Shown: in pieces, positions 34,562 to 45,578 of the stretch
Layout of the letters: each line of letters opens with the position of its first letter
How positions within the stretch are numbered: position 1 is the stretch's first letter
Assembly: GCA_041391505.1 (NCBI GenBank)
Contig: JAWKNW010000012.1
Coordinates: forward strand, 1-64,000
DNA length: 64,000 nt
Source: Rhodothermales bacterium
Lineage (GTDB): Bacteria; Bacteroidota; Rhodothermia; Rhodothermales; JAHQVL01
Direction: 5' to 3'
The notes under the pieces: generated by a model
The model's database searches: none
Seen by the model: the letters and a program-made list of their open reading frames with translations, nothing else
What the model was told of the DNA's origin: nothing
Translations under genes and position numbers: made by a program

Positions 34562-36859
34562 TCAGCCCGCCGTGACTCGTTCGCTGGACGGCGCCTCCGA
34601 GGCAAACCGCCGGCGCGGGGCGGACAGCACGAGCATCCGGAGCGCCTCGGAGTCCGCGGCGGCCTTCCAGTCGGCCTCGAAGCCCGCGCGCTGGACGATC
34701 TGCGCGATGGCGGACAGGGCGCGTAGGTGGGTCGTCCGCATGTCCGGCGGGCCGGCGAGGACGAACACCGTGTGCACCGGCTCCGGGTCGCCCGGAAACA
34801 GGATGCCCTTGTGCGAGCGGGCGATCACGATCTCGAACGTCGGCGCGTGGTCGATCATGATGTGCGGGATGGCGAGGCCCGGCAGCAGCACCGACGGGTG
34901 ATGCTGCTCGCGCTGATGCAGCCAGGCGGTTACGGCCTCGGGCGTCGCGCCGAGGCGCGGTGCGAGCACGCCGCCGACCATCGAAAAGAACCCGTCGAGG
35001 TCGATCTCGTGGACGATGTCCAGCACCGGGCAGTCGATCGCGAGCCGGTCGAACCGGTCGCTTTCGGCCGCCGTCGATTCGTCGTGGAGCAGCGTCATGA
35101 TCCGGTCGCCGGCCTCGAGGGCGATGCCGCTGTGGAACGGCATCACGGCCGCGCCGCGCTCGACAGCCAGCGGCAGATAGGTGTCCTCGGGCAGCACGGC
35201 CTGCACCAGCGCATCGCCGGCGATCGGCCGTTCCAGCATGACGGGCGAGGTACGGACCATGCCCTGGTCGATCCGGTAATCCCACCGGGTCAGGTCGCGC
35301 GGCCCGCCGAAGAGGGACTGGATGCCCAGGTGATCGGTCAGGGCGACGTGCCCGTCCGCGTCGCCGCTGCCGACGATGCTGACCTCCGGGATGCGGAACA
35401 CCTCGCGCGCCATGCGGGCCACGAGGGCGTTGACTTCGGGGTTGGCGGTCATGACGAGGCAGCCGCGCGCGCCGCCCGCGCCGGCCTCGCTCAGGACGTC
35501 CTCATCCAGCGCATTGCCCTGTATCGCCAGCAGGCCGTCCGCGCCGGCGGCGTCGCAGTGCGCCGGGTTCCGGTCGATGAGGCGGACGGGGTGGGAGCGG
35601 GCCAGCAGCTTGCCCAGCGCGCGGGCGGAGGGGCCGGCGCTGACGATGATGTAGCCGCTCCGCTCCCCGCTCGTGCGGACGAGTTCGCCGCGGCGCTGCA
35701 GCCAGTCGGTGCCCCACTTCAGGAAGACGGGCACGGTGGCGGTGGTAAAGATGGCCATGAACACGAGGATGGAGAAAATCTCCTGGCTGATGAGGCCTGC
35801 CGCGAGGCCGATCTGGGCGACGATGATCTCGACCGCGCCACGCCCGTTCATGCCGGCTCCGATGGTCAGCCCCTCCCGCCAGCCGTGGCCCGTCGGCAGG
35901 TAGAACAGCGCGGTGCCGGCGATCTTGCCCACCGTGGCGAGCACAACGATGATGGCCAGCAGGCCGAGGTTCGTCGTGAAGACCTCCAGCGAGACCGCAA
36001 AGCCGGCCGTGACGAAGAAGATGGGCGCCAGGAGCCCCAGCGACACGACGCGCACGCGATCCACCAGATCCTTCGCCATGGCGCGCCCGAGCGCCTGCTC
36101 GCGCAAAAAGAGGCCGGCCATGAAGGCGCCGAGGATGCCGTGCATGCCGGCGACTTCCGCCAGCTCCGCAAACAGCAGGACCACCAGTACGAAGAACATA
36201 AACAGCGCCGGGCCTTCCATCGATTTGAATCGCCGGAGCTGCGCCCCCACCCACGGAAAGACCTTCAGGCCCGCCAGGATCACGACGGCGAAGAAGACCA
36301 CCGCCTTGAGCACGACGATCGACAGCGCCCCCACGCTGAGCGCGTTCGTGTCCGCCACCCCCATCAGGCCGGCGAACAGGATCAGCGACAGCGTGTCGGC
36401 GATGAGCGCGCCCGCCATCATCACATGCGCGATGCGGGTGTCGAGCAGCTGGAGGTCGACGAGGATGCGCGATTTGGTCGCGAGGGAGGTCACCCCGGCC
36501 GCGATGCCGACAAAGACGCCGGCCATCGCCGTCCCCCCCGCCCATACCACCGCCAGGTAGGCCAGCACGAAGGGCGTGATGAAGCCGCCTATCGCCGCCA
36601 GAAAGCCCCCCATGGAGGCCTTCTTCAACTCGCGCGGATCGATCTCCATCCCGATGTAAAACATCATAAGCAGGATGCCGACCTCGGCCAGTACCGCGAG
36701 CGCCGGGCCGCCGTCGAGCCACCCGAGGAGGGGCGGGCCGAGGACGATGCCGGCCAGCAGTTCGCCCAGGACGGACGGGTAGCCGAAGCGCGACGCCAGG
36801 ATGCCGGCCAGCCAGGCGGCGAGGAGGACGAACAGCAGGTTGAGAATCGAAAATTCCAC
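34562..36859 (-). CDS. CPA2 cation:proton antiporter with RCK (TrkA) and PTS EIIA-like domains
   Basis: 765 residues. Residues 1-385 form the CPA2 antiporter with about 12 membrane segments (FGYPSVLGELLAGIVLGPPLLG; GAGMNGRGAVEIIVAQIG). About 400-520 is a TrkA-N domain (GYIIVSAGPSARALGKLLARSHPVRLIDRN), followed by TrkA-C to about 600. The C-terminal 150 residues resemble PTS EIIA/PtsN, with the phospho-His in LPGLAIPHIMIDHAP. This layout suggests a Na+ or K+/H+ exchanger gated by a nucleotide and possibly by phosphotransfer. No other PTS genes lie nearby. Confidence 0.9.
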   Translation of the reverse strand: MEFSILNLLFVLLAAWLAGILASRFGYPSVLGELLAGIVLGPPLLGWLDGGPALAVLAEVGILLMMFYIGMEIDPRELKKASMGGFLAAIGGFITPFVLAYLAVVWAGGTAMAGVFVGIAAGVTSLATKSRILVDLQLLDTRIAHVMMAGALIADTLSLILFAGLMGVADTNALSVGALSIVVLKAVVFFAVVILAGLKVFPWVGAQLRRFKSMEGPALFMFFVLVVLLFAELAEVAGMHGILGAFMAGLFLREQALGRAMAKDLVDRVRVVSLGLLAPIFFVTAGFAVSLEVFTTNLGLLAIIVVLATVGKIAGTALFYLPTGHGWREGLTIGAGMNGRGAVEIIVAQIGLAAGLISQEIFSILVFMAIFTTATVPVFLKWGTDWLQRRGELVRTSGERSGYIIVSAGPSARALGKLLARSHPVRLIDRNPAHCDAAGADGLLAIQGNALDEDVLSEAGAGGARGCLVMTANPEVNALVARMAREVFRIPEVSIVGSGDADGHVALTDHLGIQSLFGGPRDLTRWDYRIDQGMVRTSPVMLERPIAGDALVQAVLPEDTYLPLAVERGAAVMPFHSGIALEAGDRIMTLLHDESTAAESDRFDRLAIDCPVLDIVHEIDLDGFFSMVGGVLAPRLGATPEAVTAWLHQREQHHPSVLLPGLAIPHIMIDHAPTFEIVIARSHKGILFPGDPEPVHTVFVLAGPPDMRTTHLRALSAIAQIVQRAGFEADWKAAADSEALRMLVLSAPRRRFASEAPSSERVTAG

Positions 36860-37178
36860 AGGCGTTTCGGGTAGGGCGCGCGCCGGGCGTCTGCCGGCGG
36901 TTCACATGGAGATACGTATCCCATGCGTCCCGGGGCGGTCGTGGTGACCAGGCGCTTGCGCGTTCAGGGGAAAGGCGAACGAAAAGAAGCGGGTGGGGCG
37001 TCGGCGTGGAGCGTCAGCCCCTGCGTTCGTACACCTGCAGAAGCCCGAGCCATCCCGCGTGGCGGCAGTGGATGGCGTAGATGTGCGATGGCGTTATCCG
37101 GCGCGTGCTGATCATGAAGGGGTCGGTGCGTTGGACACGTCAGGTAGCCAGAAGGTATGCCACCGCCCCGCAAAGGTT

Positions 37179-38678
<1,500 letters not shown>

Positions 38679-38829
38679 AGTTCGGATTTCTTTTTGCTGG
38701 AAGTTAGCCGATGAACACCTGATCAGACGGTACGCTCGAGGATGCGTTGTCCGATAGGTCGGTCCGTCCAGATTTTTGCTCCCCTCTGGATCGAAAGCAA
38801 GGCTGAAAGGTAAGCGTTCAACTAAAGAT

Positions 38830-39786
38830 ATGGCGACTTGGGCACCGACAATGTCGGAGAAAAAGGATTACTATAAAATTCTCGGGGTACACGAGCGAGC
38901 CGCGCCTGAAGAGATCAAGAAAATGTACCGGCAGCTGGCTCGTGAGTACCATCCGGACCGTAATCAAGGGCGGTCCGATGCCGAGGAACGCTTCAAAGCG
39001 GTCCAGGAAGCCTATGATATCCTGTCCGACCCGCGCAAGCGCCGCATGTACGACCACCAGCGGCGCGAACCGATCGAGTCCTTCGAGGCGCCGAACGGCG
39101 ACTCGTTCTACCGCCAGGCCGACGGGTCGTACGTCCGGCGCGAACGCCGCCGGCCCGCCCAGCCGCCGCAGGAATCGCAACCCTACACGAACGGCGCCCG
39201 TCCTTCGGGCGGCGTGAGCGGTTTTTTCAGCCGGCTCTTCGGCGGCGGCGAAGAGGAAGCTCCCCCGGGCGACAAACGGGGTAAACTGGATCTCGACACG
39301 CGACTTCGACTCTCCTTTACCCAGGCCCTCAAGGGCGGCAAGACCGAAGTCACGCTTCCGCATGGCGAAACCGTGCGCATCAAGATTCCCCGCGGCGTCC
39401 AGTCGGGTTTCAAGATTCGCCTCAAGGAGCGCGGTCGCGTCGGGTCGACGGCCATCGGCGACCTCTACGTCACCTTCGAGGTCGAACCGCACCACTTCTT
39501 TCGCCGCATCGGCGACGATCTGCACATCATCTGCACGATCAATCCCATCGAGGCCATGCTCGGCATCACCCGCAACATGGTGAACGCCTACGGCTCGCAG
39601 ATCAAGCTCAAGATTCCCCCGGGCGCGCAGCCCGGCTCCAAGCTGCGCCTGAAAGGCCAGGGCGTGAAGACGGAACAGGAGACGGGGGATATGTACGTGC
39701 AGATCGATATCCGCGTGCCGGAGAACCTCTCCGTGCAGGAGCGCGAAATCCTTCGCGAGGCGGCGCGGAAGGTCAACCTGATCTGA
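38830..39786 (+). CDS. DnaJ-type co-chaperone without zinc finger (CbpA/DnaJB-like)
   Basis: About 318 residues. J domain MSEKKDYYKILGVHERAAPEEIKKMYRQLAREYHPDRNQG with the HPD motif; a linker rich in Gly and charged residues; then two C-terminal substrate-binding domains (KLDLDTRLRLSFTQALKGGKTEV and PIEAMLGITRNMVNAYGSQIKLKIPPGAQPGSKLRLKGQG). The Cys-rich zinc region of true DnaJ is absent. It should stimulate DnaK ATPase. Start could be 38830 or the second ATG at 38851, which matches the family better. Confidence 0.9.
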   Translation: MATWAPTMSEKKDYYKILGVHERAAPEEIKKMYRQLAREYHPDRNQGRSDAEERFKAVQEAYDILSDPRKRRMYDHQRREPIESFEAPNGDSFYRQADGSYVRRERRRPAQPPQESQPYTNGARPSGGVSGFFSRLFGGGEEEAPPGDKRGKLDLDTRLRLSFTQALKGGKTEVTLPHGETVRIKIPRGVQSGFKIRLKERGRVGSTAIGDLYVTFEVEPHHFFRRIGDDLHIICTINPIEAMLGITRNMVNAYGSQIKLKIPPGAQPGSKLRLKGQGVKTEQETGDMYVQIDIRVPENLSVQEREILREAARKVNLI

Positions 39787-39843
39787 GCCGGCGATCCGCT
39801 CGCGCGTGCGGCTCGGGATGGGGGAGACTGGGATGCAGCATGC

Positions 39844-40019
39844 GGGATGCAGGTTCACCGATTGAGGGCACGATTTTCTGGAAAAATCCTGCATCTTGCA
39901 TCCTGCATCCCAAGAGCGTCCCGCCAATGTTGGGATGCAGGATCACGGATCAAGGGCACGATTTTCTGGAAAAATCCTGCATCTTGCATCCTGCATCCCA
40001 ATAACGCCTCGCCAATGTC
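39844..40019. repeat. Two tandem copies of an 88-bp hairpin repeat
   Basis: Copy 1 at 39844-39931 and copy 2 at 39932-40019. Each begins GGGATGCAGG and contains CCTGCATCCC about 68 bases in, so each can form its own hairpin. The shared interior includes AGGGCACGATTTTCTGGAAA. They fill the 3' side of the DnaJ-like gene. The rest of the gap (40020-40145) is AT-rich and probably holds the promoter of the aminotransferase gene. Confidence 0.8.
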
Positions 40020-40145
40020 GGTACTATAAAAATATTTAGGACAAAAAGCGCTTTCATGTAATTTGTTTAATATGATCGCCTTTTATCTGTAAAATAGTGC
40101 CATTATATTGCGCAATGCCCTGTGTGATCAACAGCCCATTGCGCC

Positions 40146-41294
40146 ATGGAAACGCCCCACAGCTCGTACGCCGCCCTGCTCTCCCGTCGTCAGTGGTTTC
40201 GCCGCGCCGGCGGCACCGCCATGGCGCTCGCCGTCGCGCCGCAGGTCTCCCTGTCTCGCGAAGCATCGCCAACACGCGCCCTGCGTGACGCCGGCCCCGT
40301 ACGCCTCAGCTCGAACGAAAACCCGTTCGGTCCCTCGCCCAGCGCGCGGGAGGCCATGTCGGCCGCGTTCGATGAGGCCTGCCGATACCCCTACGCCGGC
40401 GCCACGGAGGACCTCATCGCCTGCATCGCCGAGCGCGAGGGCGTCACGCCGGACCATATCCTGATCGGGTGCGGCTCCAGCGAGATCCTGGCGACCACGG
40501 GCATGACCTACGGACTCAACGGCGGCGAACTCGTGGCCGCCGATCCAACCTACCAGGGGATGCTTACCTATGCGGAGAGCGTCGGCGCCTACGTGCACCG
40601 CGTGCCGCTGGACGCCGATCTGGTGCACGACCTGCCCGCCATGGAGCAGCGCGTCACGCCGGCCACGCGGCTCGTGTTCGTCTGCAATCCGAACAACCCC
40701 ACGGCCACGATCGCCCCGACCTCTGCCCTGCGCGACTTCTGCGACACGGTATCCCGGCGCGCCGTCGTGTTCGTGGATGAAGCCTACATCGACCTGCTCG
40801 ACGACCCGGCCGCGCACACGCTGGTCGATCTCGTCCACCAGGATCACAACGTGATCGTCGGCCGGACATTTTCCAAGATCCACGGCCTGGCCGGCATGCG
40901 CATCGGGTATGCGATAGCCCGACCGGACATCATCAAACGTATCGGCGCCCACCGGATGGGGAGTCCGAACGTGCTCGGCCTCCGCGCCGCGATCGCCAGC
41001 CTGGAAGACACCACGTTCCAGACCTACAGTCGCGAACGCATCGCGGAAGGCCGGGCCTTCGTTACCGGCGTGCTCGACGAACTGGGGTACCGCTACGCCG
41101 CGTCACACGCCAACTTCGTCTTCTACCACACCGGCATCCCGATCCAGCAGTACCAGAAGATGATGCGGGATCGCGGCGTGCTGGTCGCGCGGCCATTCCC
41201 TCCGTACCTCGACTGGTGCCGCGTGAGCATCGGCACGATGGATGAACTGGCCGTCTTCGCCGACGCGGCGCGCGACATCAAGGCGATGGGCTGA
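40146..41294 (+). CDS. Histidinol-phosphate aminotransferase-like PLP enzyme with Tat-type leader
   Basis: 382 residues. N-terminus SRRQWFRRAGGTAMALAVAPQ resembles a twin-arginine signal, unusual for this enzyme class. After it comes a class I/II aminotransferase: LSSNENPFGPSPSAREAM, CNPNNPTATI, DEAYIDL, and PLP lysine Lys244 in GRTFSKIHGLAGMRIGY. HisC enzymes act in the cytoplasm; an exported relative probably acts on another amino compound in the periplasm. No his genes nearby. Followed 23 bp later by a permease gene. Confidence 0.88.
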   Translation: METPHSSYAALLSRRQWFRRAGGTAMALAVAPQVSLSREASPTRALRDAGPVRLSSNENPFGPSPSAREAMSAAFDEACRYPYAGATEDLIACIAEREGVTPDHILIGCGSSEILATTGMTYGLNGGELVAADPTYQGMLTYAESVGAYVHRVPLDADLVHDLPAMEQRVTPATRLVFVCNPNNPTATIAPTSALRDFCDTVSRRAVVFVDEAYIDLLDDPAAHTLVDLVHQDHNVIVGRTFSKIHGLAGMRIGYAIARPDIIKRIGAHRMGSPNVLGLRAAIASLEDTTFQTYSRERIAEGRAFVTGVLDELGYRYAASHANFVFYHTGIPIQQYQKMMRDRGVLVARPFPPYLDWCRVSIGTMDELAVFADAARDIKAMG

Positions 41295-41317
41295 ACAGGT
41301 ATCGGGGACGTACGACG

Positions 41318-42448
41318 ATGGATCTGGCGCTACAAAAAACGCTCGCGCTCGTCGCGATGATGGGGATCGGGCTGCTGCTGCGCGGCAAGGTCAACGAGCC
41401 GCAGCTCGGCGGGTTGAAGCTGCTCATCCTCAGCGTCGCGCTCCCGGCCACGATCTTCCTCGCCCTCCTCAAGATCGACGTCGGCGCCGGCCTGTGGTCG
41501 TTGCCGCTGCTGGCGATCGGCTTCAACCTGTTCCTGCTGGGCGCGACGCGCCTCTTCATTTCGCTCGCCGGCATCGGCGTCCGCAGCCGCGAGGCCCGCA
41601 CCCTGCTGCTGCTGGCCCCGTCGCTCGCGCCCGGGCTCTCGTCGTTTCCCTATATCAGCGAGTACCTTGGCAATACGCCCCTGGCCTGGGCGGCCATCGC
41701 GGATGTGGGCAACAAGGCGTTCGTGCTTATCGGCCTCTACCTGCTGGCGCTGCACTGGCACGGCCGCTGGCGCGCCAGCGGCCGGGATGCCTCGGGCATC
41801 CGGCGCGTTCGGACGCTCGTCCGGTCCCTCGTGAGCGAGCCGGTGAACGCGGCCATCGTCGCCGGCCTGATGCTCGCCGGCTTCGGGGTGCGGCTGGACA
41901 GCCTGCCGCTGTTCGTTCAGGACGTGGCGGGGCGTCTGTCGGGCGTCATGACCCCGCTCATCCTCATGTTTATCGGGCTGGCCGTCCGCATCGACTGGCA
42001 CCGGGCGCGCGGCATCGCCCTCCTGCTGTTCTGGCGAGCCGGCTTCTCCCTCCTGTTCGCCGCCCTGCTGCTGACGTGGCTTCCCATCCCGTCGATCGAG
42101 CTGCGGCTGCTGGCGGTGGTCTTCTCCCTGAGCGCATGCAGCTTCTGGCCGTTCGCCCACATGAGCGCCATCGACGCGATGGAGCATGGGCGGCCGGATG
42201 TCGCGCGTACGGCGGACACCGGGCTGGCGCTGGGCGTCCTCGCCCTCTCGCTGCCCTTCAGCACCCTGCTCGTCCTGGGCGTGTGCGCCGCCGGCGATTT
42301 CTTCGCCACGTCCGGCCACGTGCTCGGCGCCGCGTGCATCTGCCTCGCCGTAGCCTGCGGGCCGCTGGCGTGGCGGCATCTCGGGATCCTGCGCGCCGTC
42401 AAGCGCTCGGCGCCCGCCGACGCACACGTCGAGCCGGTTTCGGCCTGA
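41318..42448 (+). CDS. AEC (auxin efflux carrier)-family permease
   Basis: 376 residues with about ten membrane segments. The first, MDLALQKTLALVAMMGIGLLLRGKV, and the break motif LILSVALPATIFLALLK fit the AEC/BART fold; LVRSLVSEPVNAAIVAGLMLAGFGV starts the second half. The family exports or imports organic acids and amphipathic molecules. It follows the aminotransferase gene closely on the same strand, so a shared transcript is likely. Convergent with typA. Confidence 0.82.
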   Translation: MDLALQKTLALVAMMGIGLLLRGKVNEPQLGGLKLLILSVALPATIFLALLKIDVGAGLWSLPLLAIGFNLFLLGATRLFISLAGIGVRSREARTLLLLAPSLAPGLSSFPYISEYLGNTPLAWAAIADVGNKAFVLIGLYLLALHWHGRWRASGRDASGIRRVRTLVRSLVSEPVNAAIVAGLMLAGFGVRLDSLPLFVQDVAGRLSGVMTPLILMFIGLAVRIDWHRARGIALLLFWRAGFSLLFAALLLTWLPIPSIELRLLAVVFSLSACSFWPFAHMSAIDAMEHGRPDVARTADTGLALGVLALSLPFSTLLVLGVCAAGDFFATSGHVLGAACICLAVACGPLAWRHLGILRAVKRSAPADAHVEPVSA

Positions 42449-42457
42449 AGCCGGGCG

Positions 42458-44272
42458 TCAGGCCGGCAGGCTCTTGCGCTTCCGCTCGTTGGGATCCAGG
42501 TACCGCTTGCGCAGGCGGATGCTCTTCGGCGTGACTTCGATCAGCTCATCCTCGCGCGTGAACTCGATCGCTTCTTCGAGCGACATCACACGGGGCGGAA
42601 CGAGCTTCTCGAACGAGTCGGCCGAGGCGGCGCGCATGTTGGTCAGCTTCTTCTCCTTCGTGATATTGACGTCGAGGTCGACGTCGCGGCTGTTTTCGCC
42701 CACGATCATGCCGCGGTAGACCGGGTCCTGCGGCCCCACGAAGAGGACGCCGCGCTCCTGGATGTTGATGATCGCGTAGCCGGTGACCTTGCCCGGCCGG
42801 TCGGAGACCAGCGCGCCCGTGGTGCGGTGCACGATCGGGCCGGCCCACGGCTTGTAGCCTTCGAAGATGTGCGTCAGCAGACCGGTACCCTTGGTATCCG
42901 TCAGGAACTCGGTCCGGTACCCGATGAGCCCGCGGCTCGGGATCAGGAACTCGAGGCGAACACGGCCCGAGCCGTGGTTCGTCATGTGCGTCAGCTGTCC
43001 CTTTCTGGGCCCGAGCTTCTGGACGACGATACCCATGTGCTCTTCCGGCACGTCGATCAGCACCTTTTCGTACGGTTCGTTTTTGTGCCCGTCGATGATC
43101 TGGGTGATGACCTGCGGCATGCCCACGGCGAACTCGAAGCCTTCGCGGCGCATCTGTTCGATCAGGATGGCCATCTGGAGCTCGCCGCGCCCGAAGACGA
43201 GGAAAGAGTCCGACGTCTCCGTCGTCTCGATCCGCATGGCGAGGTTGGTCTCCGCCTCCTTCATCAGGCGGTCGCGCAGGTTTCGGGAGGTGACGTACTG
43301 CCCTTCCATCCCGCTAAACGGCGAGTCGTTGATGCGGAACTCCATCGACATGGTCGGTTCGTCGACATGGAGCGGCGGCAGGGGCGACGGGTTTTCGGCG
43401 TCGGTGATGCTTTCGCCGAGGCCGATGCCGGCCACGCCGCCGAGGGCGATGATGTCTCCCGGGCCGGCTTCAGGGGTTTCGACCCGCTGCAGGCCCTGGT
43501 AGCCGAAGAGCGCCGTGACGGACATCTCGGTCGTCGTGTCGTCGCGGTGGTAGATGACGACGCGCTGCCGGTTCTTGACGGTGCCCTGCATGACGCGGCC
43601 GATGGCGAGCGGACCGAGGTAGGGGTCGGGGACGACGTTGGTGACCAGCACCTGGAGCGGCTTGTCGGGGTCGCCTTCGGGCGCCGGCAGCCGGTTGACG
43701 ATCGTTTCGAACAGCGGCCGCAGGTCCGTCAGCGGTTCCGTCAGCGACGTGGTGCACTGCCCGTCGCGGGCGACGGCGTAGAGGACGGGAAACTCGATCT
43801 GGTCCTCGTTGGCGTCGAGATCGATGAAGAGGTCATAGATCTCGTTGAGCACTTCCTGGGGACGGGCGTCCTGCCGGTCGATCTTGTTGATGACGACGAT
43901 GGCCGGCAGCTTGAGTTCGAGGGCCTTGTTGAGCACGAAGCGCGTCTGTGGCAGGGGGCCTTCCGCGGCGTCGACGAGGAGCATGATGCCGTCCACCATG
44001 CGGAGCGTGCGCTCCACCTCGCCGCCGAAGTCGGCGTGGCCCGGCGTGTCGACGATGTTGATCTTGGTGCCTTCGTACAGGATGGCCGTATTTTTGGCCA
44101 TGATCGTGATGCCCTTCTCGCGCTCCAGATCCATCGAATCCATCACGCGCTCCTGTACCTCCTGGTTGTCGCGGAAGGTGCCGCTCTGCCAGAGCATGGC
44201 GTCGACCAGTGTGGTTTTTCCGTGGTCGACGTGCGCCACGATGGCAATATTTCGAAGATGGGAAGAGGTCAT
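42458..44272 (-). CDS. typA: Ribosome-associated translational GTPase TypA/BipA
   Basis: 604 residues, the normal length. G1 AHVDHGKTTLVDAML, G3 DTPGHADFGGEVERTLRMVDG, G4 NKIDR. EF-G-like domains follow and the BipA-specific C-terminus (GRDVDLDVN.TKEKKLTNMRAA, FTREDELIEVTPKSIRLRKRYLD) is complete. It binds the 70S ribosome and assists large-subunit assembly under cold or stress. Divergent from the cupredoxin operon with about 275 bp between them. Confidence 0.97.
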   Translation of the reverse strand: MTSSHLRNIAIVAHVDHGKTTLVDAMLWQSGTFRDNQEVQERVMDSMDLEREKGITIMAKNTAILYEGTKINIVDTPGHADFGGEVERTLRMVDGIMLLVDAAEGPLPQTRFVLNKALELKLPAIVVINKIDRQDARPQEVLNEIYDLFIDLDANEDQIEFPVLYAVARDGQCTTSLTEPLTDLRPLFETIVNRLPAPEGDPDKPLQVLVTNVVPDPYLGPLAIGRVMQGTVKNRQRVVIYHRDDTTTEMSVTALFGYQGLQRVETPEAGPGDIIALGGVAGIGLGESITDAENPSPLPPLHVDEPTMSMEFRINDSPFSGMEGQYVTSRNLRDRLMKEAETNLAMRIETTETSDSFLVFGRGELQMAILIEQMRREGFEFAVGMPQVITQIIDGHKNEPYEKVLIDVPEEHMGIVVQKLGPRKGQLTHMTNHGSGRVRLEFLIPSRGLIGYRTEFLTDTKGTGLLTHIFEGYKPWAGPIVHRTTGALVSDRPGKVTGYAIINIQERGVLFVGPQDPVYRGMIVGENSRDVDLDVNITKEKKLTNMRAASADSFEKLVPPRVMSLEEAIEFTREDELIEVTPKSIRLRKRYLDPNERKRKSLPA

Positions 44273-44547
44273 GGGAATATGAAAAGGGGCGAACCGATGC
44301 TTCGGATCGCCCTGTCCGGTCGGAAATCTGGAATGTACCGGCCCTCTTTCTCCCAGCCGGCTTGTATTGTTCCGTTTATATCCTCCCCGGAAGGCGAATC
44401 GTTAGTGAAAGCGGGTTCGGGCAGGCTTTAGCCGGCGAGGTCTGAAGCCGATTAACTACCCATCTCTGCGCCTGAATCGCGAAGCGCATCTCCCATTTTT
44501 GCATGCCAGGGGCTTATCCGCACCCCTCGGTGGGTCTACCAACGTCT

Positions 44548-45132
44548 ATGGAAACGACGGTGCGTCATCCGAAACGATCGATACGGCTGCTCGGCCTGAT
44601 GGCGGTTCTTTGCCTCGGCACGGCGGGACGGGCTGCAGCGCAGCACGCGGGCGTGATCGAAGGGCGCGTCGACGCGAAGGGTCCGGTGGCGGTGTATCTC
44701 ACCGGGGCCGGCACGGCACCGGAAGCCGGCGCGCAGGTGGCGATCCGCCAGCTCAACAAAGCCTTTTTGCCCGCGCACCTCAGCGCCCCCCAGGGCGCGG
44801 AGCTGTTGCTGCCGAACGAGGATCCGGTCATGCACAACGTGTACAGCCCCTCGGGTGTCCTGGGTTTCAAGGATATGGGGGTGGCGAACAGGACGAAGGC
44901 CGATCAATCCAACCTCCTTCGCCAGCCGCTCGCCGAAACCGGGATCGTGCATCTGGCCTGCGCCATCCATCCGGCGATGGAAGGGCTTGTCTTCGTCGTG
45001 CCGAGCCGGTTCCACCAGGTATCGGAAGACGGAACGTACCGGTTTGAACAGCTGCCCCCGGGCCAGTATGCGTTGTGGATGATGGACCGCGAAGGCCATG
45101 CCCACTCCCTGGGCCCGGTCGAGGCCTTTTGA
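44548..45132 (+). CDS. Exported cupredoxin-like protein (methylamine-utilisation-type)
   Basis: 194 residues from METTVRHPKRSIRLLGLMAVLCLG, with cleavage near RAAAQ. The copper-ligand pattern is an early His in MHNVYSPSGVLGFKDMGV and the later cluster HLACAIHPAMEGLVFVV (Cys, His, Met), typical of blue copper sites. The C-terminal GTYRFEQLPPGQYALWMMD is a carboxypeptidase-regulatory-like strand set. First gene of an operon with a mono-heme cytochrome, a diheme peroxidase and a hybrid kinase; likely an electron carrier or copper-binding partner. Confidence 0.85.
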   Translation: METTVRHPKRSIRLLGLMAVLCLGTAGRAAAQHAGVIEGRVDAKGPVAVYLTGAGTAPEAGAQVAIRQLNKAFLPAHLSAPQGAELLLPNEDPVMHNVYSPSGVLGFKDMGVANRTKADQSNLLRQPLAETGIVHLACAIHPAMEGLVFVVPSRFHQVSEDGTYRFEQLPPGQYALWMMDREGHAHSLGPVEAF

Positions 45133-45146
45133 ACCGGAGCGTCCCG

Positions 45147-45578
45147 ATGCATGTGCTGTTCCTGACGCGTTCCGCCCTGTTTATCCTGGTCGCGTTTGTC
45201 GCCCTGGTGAGCCTTTTCTTTTCCCGAGAGCCCGACCCGGTGGATCTGGGCGAATACGAGGCCGGCCGCCTGGTCTATCTCGCACGGTGCCAGCTCTGCC
45301 ATGGCGAGCAGGCCGACGGCAAAGGATCGCTCACGCGCAGTGTGCCGGGGCTGTACCCGAGGAATTTTACCGACCCGAAGGTCGCGGACCGCGATCCGGA
45401 ACAGCTCAGGGCCGTCGTGCGCCATGGAGGCGGCGCATTTCAGCTCGACCCCATGATGCCGGCGTGGGAAAACATCCTGAGCAGCGACGACATCGACGCC
45501 GTGGTGTATTTCGTTCAATCGGTGAGCCGCGAGGGCTTCGTACGCCCCTCTCCGGATCCGCTTCCCCCGTTGCGATGA
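45147..45578 (+). CDS. Membrane-anchored mono-heme cytochrome c
   Basis: 143 residues from MHVLFLTRSALFILVAFVALVSLFF, an uncleaved or cleaved N-terminal hydrophobic segment. Heme motif CQLCH in ARCQLCHGEQADGKG; axial Met in LDPMMPAW. Standard class I cytochrome c. It begins 14 bp after the cupredoxin stop and its own stop overlaps the next ATG (ATGA), so translation is coupled. Probably passes electrons between the cupredoxin and the diheme enzyme. Confidence 0.92.
   Translation: MHVLFLTRSALFILVAFVALVSLFFSREPDPVDLGEYEAGRLVYLARCQLCHGEQADGKGSLTRSVPGLYPRNFTDPKVADRDPEQLRAVVRHGGGAFQLDPMMPAWENILSSDDIDAVVYFVQSVSREGFVRPSPDPLPPLR

Noticed and set aside
34543..34564. Hairpin as terminator of the antiporter gene
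   Set aside because: Stem overlaps the stop codon but no T run follows on the minus strand.
34727..36874. 715-codon plus-strand open frame
   Set aside because: Antisense shadow of the CPA2 antiporter, low-complexity His/Arg/Asp composition.
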